Shown: positions 43,342-52,000 of the stretch, in pieces | How the letters are laid out: every line of letters begins with the position of its first letter | How positions within the stretch are numbered: position 1 is the first letter of the stretch | Origin: Tumebacillus sp. BK434 | GTDB taxonomy: Bacteria > Bacillota > Bacilli > Tumebacillales > Tumebacillaceae | Direction: 5' to 3' | DNA: 64,000 bases | Assembly: GCF_004340785.1 (NCBI RefSeq) | Contig: NZ_SLXS01000004.1 | Coordinates: 124,001-188,000 of the forward strand | The notes under the pieces: model-generated | Databases searched by the model: none | Seen by the model: only the letters and a program-made list of their open reading frames with translations | What the model was told of the DNA's origin: nothing | Translations under genes and position numbers: made by a program

Positions 43342-45816
43342 GTGCTTAAGAAAATTATGATCGTCTCGCTGTCGGTGCTGCTCGTTCTGATCGCAGCCGC
43401 CAGCGGAGGCAGTTATTACATGGTGCAGCGTGCGCTGCCGACGATCGAAGGCGAGATCCTGACCGCCGTCGAGAAGCCGGTGCGCATCGTGCGCGACCAA
43501 TACGGCGTGCCGCACGTGTACGCGGAAACGGAAAAAGACCTGTTCTTCGCGCAAGGCTATGTGCAAGCCCAAGACCGCATGTTCCAAATGGAACTTTCCC
43601 GCCGCAGCATCGGCGGGCGCCTCGCGGAAGTGATGGGCGATAAGATGGTCCAAGTCGACCACTTCAACCGCACGATCGGATTCCGCCGCGCGGCCGAAGA
43701 AGGCATGTCGAAAGTCAATCCGGAAACGATGAAAGCCCTGCAAAGCTTCGCCGACGGCGTCAACGCCTACATCGAGGACCACCAGGACAACCTGCCTGTC
43801 GAATACACGATGCTCGGCTTCAAGCCGGAGCCGTGGACTCCGCTCGACTCTTTGTCGATCGGCAAATACATGGCATGGGAACTCGGCACCAACATGCGCA
43901 CCGAGCTGTTCATGGGCGTTGCGCTCCCGAAGCTGGATAATGAAAAGCTGATGTCCCTGCTGTTCCAATACCAAGACGCCAATCCGACCATCGTCCGCCA
44001 GACCGAAATGGAAAAAGCGATCGAAGTCGACCAAGCAGAAGAGCGTCCGAAAGCGGCTTTGTCCAAAGAGACGGTCGACAGCATCTTCGCCGCGCTCGAC
44101 TTGACCGAGCAAAAAGCGCTGCCGGGCGAAGGCCTCGGCTCGAACAACTGGGTCGTCTCCGGCAAGAAGACCGAGTCGGGCAAACCTTTGCTTGCCAATG
44201 ACATGCATTTGGGTCTTGGCGCACCGTCGACCTTCTATCAGAACCATCTGGTCATGCCTGGCAAATACAACGTCTCCGGCGCGATCTTCCCGGGTGTGCC
44301 CGGCGTCATCGTCGGCCACAACGAAAAAGTCGCCTGGGGCTTCACCAACCTCGCCCCGGACGTGCAAGACCTCTTTATTGAGAAGCAAAATCCGAACAAC
44401 CCGCACCAGTTCGAATATGATGGCAAATGGTACGACGCGAAAGTGATCCAAGAAGAGATCAAAGTCAAAGGCGCCGAATCGGTCAAAGCGGAGATCGTCG
44501 TCACCCGCCACGGTCCGGTCATCACCAACACGCTCGACACCTATGTCTCCAAAGACCAGGCGCCGTCGCAGACGATCCGCACGGCAGAAAAAGTCGAGCA
44601 GCCGCTGGCGCTGCGCTGGACGGCGCACGATGCGACCGACGAGATCACCGCGATGCTCAGCTTTGACAAAGCGCAGAACTACACCGAGTTTGAAGCGGCG
44701 ATGAAACTGTTCCAAGCGCCGGCCCAAAACGTCGTCTACGCCGACGTCGAAGGCAACATCGCCTACCATGCGATGGGTTCGATCCCGATCCGCAGCAAAG
44801 GCGACGGTCTGTCGCCGGTGCCGGGCTGGTCGAGCGAATATGAATGGAAAGGCTACATCGCCTGGGACGAACTGCCGCATGCGATCAACCCGGAAAAAGG
44901 GTATTTTGCCTCGGCGAACAACAAGCCGGTCGACGGCGATTATCCGTACCATATCTCCTATGACTACGACCTGCCGTACCGCGCGACCCGCATCACCCAG
45001 ATGATCGAGGAGAAGGACAAGCTGACCCTCGAAGACATGGAGCGCATGCAAAGCGACTGGCTGAACCTGCAAGCCAAAGAGCACGGCCCGGTGTTCATCA
45101 AGGCGCTGGAAAGCGCCAAGCTGAACGATACGGAGCAAAAGGCGTTTGACGTGCTGAAAAAGTGGTTTGAGAACCCGATTGACGACCCGCAGTTGGCAGG
45201 TCCGGTCGTCTATCACGCGATGTACAACAAGATGTACACCCGCTTCTTTGAACCGCACCTGACCGAAGAGTTTTTCTATCATTTCAACCGCACGGCGATG
45301 CCGAACTACGGTCTGGAAGTCATTTTGCGCGACCCGGACCCGATCTGGTTCAAAGGCACCGACGACACGAAGGAAAAAGCGATCGTCGATTCCTTCAAAC
45401 AAGCGGTGGCCTGGATGGCCGACGAAAACGGCAAGAACCCGGAGAAATGGCAGTGGGGCAAAGTCCACACCATCACTCTCGCCCATCCGCTGGGCAGCAT
45501 CAAGCCGCTCAACCTGCTCTACAACAACGGTCCGTACGAATACGGCGGCTCCAATGGCACCGTCGGCATGGCCGGCTTCTCGCGCGGCAAACCGTTCAGC
45601 ATCGTGCTCGGTGCACCGTGGCGTTTTGTGATCGATATGAACGATGTGAACGGTGCCAAAGACGCGTTGACCATGGGCGCGTCCGGACAGCTCGGCTCTG
45701 ACCACTATCAAGACCAGACCGACCTCTGGCTGGAAGGCCGTTACAAGACGATGCACTATACAGATGCGGATGTCGAAGCGAACGGTGAGCGCACACTGAC
45801 CTTGCAACCCGAATAA
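43342..45816 (+). CDS. Penicillin acylase family N-terminal-nucleophile hydrolase, membrane-anchored
   Basis: An 824-residue protein, the usual length of the precursor. GTG start behind TAGGAGGGG. An N-terminal hydrophobic segment (residues 5-25) should export or anchor it outside the membrane. A-chain motifs include R-D-Q-Y-G-V-P-H-V-Y-A and Q-G-Y-V-Q-A-Q-D-R-M-F. The maturation site is G-S-N-N-W at about residue 270, where Ser becomes the N-terminal nucleophile of the beta chain after autocleavage. Family members cleave amide bonds of acylated small molecules; PvdQ, for instance, removes the fatty acyl group from a pyoverdine precursor. Set just before a FAAL-loaded NRPS, it may deacylate a lipidated prodrug at the cell surface. 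Alternatives are quorum-signal acylase or detoxification. Confidence 0.9.
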   Translation: MLKKIMIVSLSVLLVLIAAASGGSYYMVQRALPTIEGEILTAVEKPVRIVRDQYGVPHVYAETEKDLFFAQGYVQAQDRMFQMELSRRSIGGRLAEVMGDKMVQVDHFNRTIGFRRAAEEGMSKVNPETMKALQSFADGVNAYIEDHQDNLPVEYTMLGFKPEPWTPLDSLSIGKYMAWELGTNMRTELFMGVALPKLDNEKLMSLLFQYQDANPTIVRQTEMEKAIEVDQAEERPKAALSKETVDSIFAALDLTEQKALPGEGLGSNNWVVSGKKTESGKPLLANDMHLGLGAPSTFYQNHLVMPGKYNVSGAIFPGVPGVIVGHNEKVAWGFTNLAPDVQDLFIEKQNPNNPHQFEYDGKWYDAKVIQEEIKVKGAESVKAEIVVTRHGPVITNTLDTYVSKDQAPSQTIRTAEKVEQPLALRWTAHDATDEITAMLSFDKAQNYTEFEAAMKLFQAPAQNVVYADVEGNIAYHAMGSIPIRSKGDGLSPVPGWSSEYEWKGYIAWDELPHAINPEKGYFASANNKPVDGDYPYHISYDYDLPYRATRITQMIEEKDKLTLEDMERMQSDWLNLQAKEHGPVFIKALESAKLNDTEQKAFDVLKKWFENPIDDPQLAGPVVYHAMYNKMYTRFFEPHLTEEFFYHFNRTAMPNYGLEVILRDPDPIWFKGTDDTKEKAIVDSFKQAVAWMADENGKNPEKWQWGKVHTITLAHPLGSIKPLNLLYNNGPYEYGGSNGTVGMAGFSRGKPFSIVLGAPWRFVIDMNDVNGAKDALTMGASGQLGSDHYQDQTDLWLEGRYKTMHYTDADVEANGERTLTLQPE

Positions 45817-45824
45817 ATGAACTT

Positions 45825-45862
45825 AAACCTGACTACGCCACTCTGCGAAGTCAGGTTTTTGT
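45825..45862 (+). terminator. Terminator after the acylase gene
   Basis: AAACCTGACT / AGTCAGGTTT stem followed by T-rich sequence. The AT-rich gap 45863-46019 must then hold the promoter of the large NRPS; I see no convincing -35/-10 pair in it. Confidence 0.8.
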
Positions 45863-46019
45863 CTTGTTCAATTTGCAGTCAGGAATAAAGTTACTTAGAA
45901 AATTTACCTTTGTTAGGAAGGGGATTACTTATTTGCGCAGAAATATATTTTATGCAATTTGGGAGATTTAAATCTGGTTGAAAGTTCTGAAGAAGCTTGA
46001 AGTCTGGGGGGTACCTACC

Positions 46020-49000
46020 ATGGTGGATAACCGCGTGAATTTTGCAACCTTGGTCGAGCTGTTGCAGACTCGAGCACAGAGCTGGGGCGACCGGGATGCG
46101 TTTGCATTTTTGGGAGATGACGGAGAGGAACGCATTACGTACGCCGAACTGGACCGCAAGGCGCGGGCTGTCGGCGCGGTTTTGCAATCCTTAGGTGCGG
46201 AAGGCGAGCGCGCGCTCCTGTTGTACCAGCCAGGGCTTGACTATATCATCGCATTTTTTGGCTGCCTGTATGCCGGAGTGTTCGCCATCCCGGCCTACCC
46301 GCCGCGCCAAAACGGCAACCTCGATCGCCTGCAGGCGATCGTCAAAGACTCGGAAGCGAAATACGCGTTGACCTCATCGGCGATCTTGTCCGGGGTGGAA
46401 AAACGCTTCGGCGATACAAATACGCTGAGCGATCTGGCTTGGGTGAACAGCGATGAGGTGCTCGATGCGGAAGCGGACAAGTGGCAGCAGCCGGAGATCG
46501 GCCCGCAGACGCTTGCCTTCCTGCAGTACACGTCCGGCTCGACGTCGGCGCCCAAAGGGGTCATGCTGACGCACGGCAACCTGCTTTCGAACCTGGAGCT
46601 GATCAAAAGCAGCTTCGAAACGTCGGAGGCGGATCGCTGTGTCATCTGGCTGCCTCCTTATCATGACATGGGCTTGATCGGCGGGATCTTGCAGCCGCTG
46701 TACGCCGGGTTCTACACGACGCTGATGGCGCCGGTGGCGTTCGTGCAGCGTCCGCTGCGCTGGCTGCAGGAGATCTCCCGCACCAAAGCGACAGTCTCGG
46801 GCGGCCCAAACTTCGCTTATGAGCTCTGCCTCGACAAGATCACGCCGGAGCAGCGCGATCTCCTCGACCTCTCGCACTGGTCGGTGGCGTTTACAGGCGC
46901 GGAGCCGATCCGCCAAGAGACGCTGGACCGCTTTGCTGAGTATTTTGCGCCGTGCGGCTTCAAGAAAGAAGCGTTTTATCCGTGCTACGGGCTTGCGGAA
47001 GGCACGCTGTTTGTCACCGGGGGCAAGAAGACGGAACTGCCGATTGCGAACAGCTTCGACGGCGAGGAACTGGAGCACAACCGTGCCATCATCGTCACGG
47101 AGGAGTTGGAAGGGACCCGCACGCTGGTCTCCTCGGGCCGTTCCCCGCAGGCGCAGAAGGTGCGCGTCGTCGACCATGAGACGTTTACCGTCTGCGGCGA
47201 AGAGCAGGTCGGCGAGATCTGGGTCTCCGGCCCGTCGGTGGCGCAAGGCTATTGGAACCGCCCGGAGCAGACGCAAGCGACGTTTGGCGCGATGATTCCG
47301 GAGACGGGCGAAGGCCCTTTCCTGCGCACCGGTGATCTCGGCTTCCTCAAAGACGGAGAGCTGTACGTGACCGGACGGATGAAAGACCTGATCATCATCC
47401 GCGGGCGCAACCATTACCCGCAGGACATCGAGTTCACCGTCCAGGAGTGCCACCCGGCGATCGCCACCGGCAACCTGGCTGCATTCTCGGTGCTGATCGA
47501 TGAGGAAGAGCGTCTGGTGATCACCGCCGAAGTCGAGCGCTCGATGCGCCGCTCCAACCTCGACGAAGTGGTCGCCACAGTCCGCCAGGCGGTCGCAGAG
47601 GCGCATGAGCTGCAGGTGTACGGCGTCGTGCTGCTCAAGCCGGCGAGCATCCCGAAGACCTCGTCGGGCAAGATCCAGCGCCACGCCTGCAAAGACCGCT
47701 TCCAACACGGCGGGCTGGAGGTGCTGAAGTCTGACGTGCTCGACCGCACCGTCGCGAACGCGGAGGGAGAGGAAGCATCCGATGTGCAGCTGAGCCGCGC
47801 CGACCTGCTCGCTGTCGCAGGAGAAGCCCGCAGCGCGCGCTTGGAGCAGTTTTTGCTGGCCCGGGCAGCGGAAGCGCTGAAAGTCTCGCCTGCGTCAGTC
47901 GGACGCGACAAGCCGCTCGGCGCGCTCGGCATGGACTCGCTAACGGCGGTCGAGCTGAAGCATGAGATCGAAGAAAGCCTCGGCGTCGACCTGCCGCTTG
48001 CCGTCCTGCTGGAAGGCCCGAGCGTGGCAACTTTGACGCAAGGCGTGCTTCAAGAGCTGGACGAAGCGGCCGAGGTGCAGGCGGACAGCAAGCCGATGAC
48101 GCCGGGCGAATACCCGCTGTCACACGGCCAGCGCGCCCTGTACTTCCTGCAGCAGCTGAACCCGAACAGCGCGGCGTATCACATCGCCAGCGCGGTGCAG
48201 ATCGGCGCTGGCCTCGATGTGGCCAAACTGCGCGCGGCGCTCGCTACCCTCGTGCTGCGCCATCCGCTCCTGCGGACCACGTTTGCTTACAACGGCGGCG
48301 AACCGCTGCAAGTCGTGCACGCGGCACTGGAGGTGCCGATGACCGTCGCCGATTCGGCTGCCTGGAGCGATGTGCAAGTGCAGACCGACATGTCGGGGCG
48401 CGTCAACGAATCGTTCGATCTGGAAAAAGGGCCGCTGCTGCGCGTGAACCTCTATCCGCGCCAGGGCGGCGAGCATGTGCTGCTGCTGGCGATGCACCAC
48501 ATCATTGTCGACTTCTGGTCGCTCGGCGTGATCGTGCAGGAGCTGTCTGCGCTGTACGGCGGGCAGGAGCTCCCGGCTGCGGGGACCGCCTATGCCGATT
48601 TTGCCGGCTGGCAGACCGAACTGCTGAACGGAAAAGCCGGGGCGGCGGCGCTCGACTACTGGCAGCAGGAACTGGCAGGCGAACTGCCGGTGCTGAACCT
48701 GCCGACCGACAATCCGCGCCCGTCCGCACAGTCCACCATCGGCGCGACGCTCTCCCGCAAGCTGAGCCCGGCCCTGACCGCGAGCGTGAAGCAGGCGGCG
48801 CAGGCGCATGGCACGACCGTTTTCACCACTTTGCTCGCCGCTTACCAAGTGCTCCTGCACCGCTATTCCGGTCAGGATGACATTCTCGTCGGCACCCCGA
48901 CCGCCGGGCGCGGCAAAGCGAGATATGCGGACACCGTCGGCTATTTTGTCAACCCGGTCGTCGTGCGCGGCGATCTGTCGGCCAACCCGACGTTTGCCGA

Positions 49001-52000
49001 GCTGCTGCAAGCGGCGACGCAAAAAGTGCGCGGGGCGCTGGCCCATCAGGACTATCCGTTCCCGCTGCTCGTCGAAAAACTGGCGCCAAAGCGCGACCAG
49101 AGCTACTCGCCGATCTTCCAGGCGATGTTCGTGTTGCAAAAATCGCATTTGGATCAGGACGCTCTGACCGGATTTGCTCTCAACGACAGCGGGGCGGAGA
49201 TGCTGCTTGGCGACCTGCCGCTGCAAGCGTGGGCACTGGAACGCCGCGCGGCGCAATTCGATATTACGCTTATGATGGCGGAAGTGAACGGACAGCTCGT
49301 CGCTTCCTTCGAATATGATCTTGGACTGTTTGACTCTGCTACGATCGAGCGCATGGCCGCTCACTATGAAATCCTGCTCGCAGCGCTGGTCAGCCAACCG
49401 GCGCTGGCGGTGGGCGAAGTGTCGATGCTGCCTGCTGCGGAGCGGGAACGACTGCTCGTGGAATGGAACCGCACCGCAGTCGATTTTGGCGCAGACGGCG
49501 CGTTGCATCGGCTGTTTGAAGCACAGGCGGCCCGCACGCCGGATGCGGTGGCCGTGGTGGTGGAAGACCGCCGGCTGACCTACCGCGAATTGAACGAAGC
49601 GGCGAACCGCCTCGCCCATCTTCTGCAAAGATCGGGTGTGGCTGCCGACGTGTTCGTCGGGGTCTGCATGGAGCGCTCGCCGGAGATGGTCGTGTCACTA
49701 CTTGCGACGCTGAAAGCGGGCGGGGCGTATGTGCCGCTCGACCCGAGCTATCCGCAGGAGCGCCTCCGCTTCATTTTGGAAGATGCACAGCCGCCGGTGC
49801 TGCTGACGCAGGCGCATCTGCAAGAGCTGCTGCCTGCCGATGCAGGTGAAGTGCTGCTCGTGGATCGCGAAGATATTTCCGGGGAAATAGCGGAAAATCT
49901 GACAGCATCCGTCACGTCTGACAACTTGGCGTACGTCATCTTTACATCAGGTTCTACCGGCCGACCGAAAGGCGCGATGCTGCCGCACCGCGCGATCTGC
50001 AACCACATGCTGTGGATGCTGCGCGAGTTTGGCATCGGCGAGCAGGATCGCGTGTTGCAAAAGACGCCGTTTGGCTTTGACGCTTCGGTGTGGGAGTTTT
50101 GGGCGCCGTTGCTGGCGGGCGGTCAGCTGGTGCTGGCGAAACCGGGCGGGCATCAGGACCCGGTATATCTGGCCGAGGCTGTGAAAGCGCACGGCATCAC
50201 GTTGATGCAGTTGGTGCCTTCCTTGCTGACCCTGATGCTGAATGGCAAGCTGCTCAGCGGCGCCGACACGCTGCGCCATGTCTTTGCCGGCGGGGAAGTG
50301 CTGTCGCCGCGTGATGCGACCGAAATGTTTTACCAACTGCCGAACGCACAGCTGGTCAACCTGTACGGTCCGACCGAAGCGTGTATCGATACGACGTCGT
50401 GGCGGGTGGTCTTCGATCCGCATGCCGACCCGGAGGTGGAAGAATGGGTGCAGCTGAGCCATTTCTGGCAGCAGCCGATCCCGATCGGCCGTCCGATCGC
50501 GAACGCGCAAGTCTTCCTGCTGGACGCACACCTCAACCCGGTGCCGACTGGAGTGGCCGGCGAACTGCACATCGGCGGCGCAGGTCTGGCCCGCGGCTAT
50601 GTCGGGCGTCCTGACCTGACCGCAGAGAAGTTTATCGACACCCAATATGGCCGCCTGTACAAGACGGGCGATCTGGCGCGCTGGCTGGCGGATGGAACGC
50701 TCGATTTCCTCGGCCGCATCGACGATCAGGTGAAAGTGCGCGGCTTCCGCATCGAGCTCGGCGAGATCGAAGCGGTCTTGCTTCGCCACGAAGGTGTGCA
50801 GGAAGCGGTCGTCATCGCACGGGAAGACGCGCTGGGCGATCAGCGCCTCGTCGCCTATGTGGTCGCAGCAGGGGAACTTGCTGCGCTCGACCTGCGCGAT
50901 TTTGCACAACGCATTTTGCCCGACTATATGGTGCCGTCTGCGTATGTGCAGCTCGAAGCGTTCCCGCTGTTGCCAAACGGCAAAGTCAACCGCCGCGCGC
51001 TGCCGCGCCCGGAAGCGACGCAGCCAGGGGAATACGTGGCGCCGCGCAACGAGGTGGAGTCGACGCTGGCTTGGATTTTCTCGCTCCTGCTCGGCGCGCC
51101 GCAAGTCGGCATCACCGACAACTTCTTCGATCTCGGCGGCCACTCGCTGCTGGCGATCCAAGCGGTCGCGCGCATCTCCGACATCTTGCAAGTCCAGCTC
51201 GATCTGCGCACCCTGTTTGAGCACCCGACGGTCGAACGCCTCGCCCAACAGATCGAGCGGATGGAACGCAAAGCGTTGCCGCCGATTCGGAAGGCGGACC
51301 GCACCGGTCATCTGCCGCTGTCGTTTGCGCAGGAGCGCCTGTGGTTCTTCGAGGAGCTTCAAGGCGGCACGGCCGCCTACAACATTCCGGGCGGACTGCG
51401 GCTGAGAGGCAGCCTCGACATCGCGGCGCTGGAACAGAGCCTGAACTTGATCCTGACCCGCCACGAAGCGCTGCGCACATCGTTTGCCACCGTCGACGGC
51501 CAGCCGAAGCAGGTGATCGCCGACGCGGCCAAAGTGCCGTTTGCGGTGATCGATCTGCTCGGTCTGCCGGAAGCGGACCGTGAAATGGAAGCGGTGCGGA
51601 TCATGAACGAAGAAGCGCGCAAACCGTTTACACTCTCTGAAGTGCCGCTCGTGCGCGCCAATCTGCTGCGGATGGGCAACGAAGACCACATCCTGCTGCT
51701 CACGTTGCACCACATCGTGGCGGACGGCTGGTCGCTCGGGATCTTGATGCGCCACCTGACCTGGTTCTATCTGGCGCTCACCCAAGGCAACCTGCTGCCC
51801 GACTTTGAACTGCCGATCCAGTACGCCGACTATGCCCAGTGGCAAAAAGGCCTCGGCCCTGTGATCGACGGGCAGCTGGGCTATTGGAAACAGCAGCTCG
51901 GCGGCGAACTGACCGTCCTGCAGCTGCCGACCGACAAGCCGCGCCCGGCGGTGAAAACGTACAACGGCGCGTCTCGCGCGCTGACGCTCGGCCAACGCTT

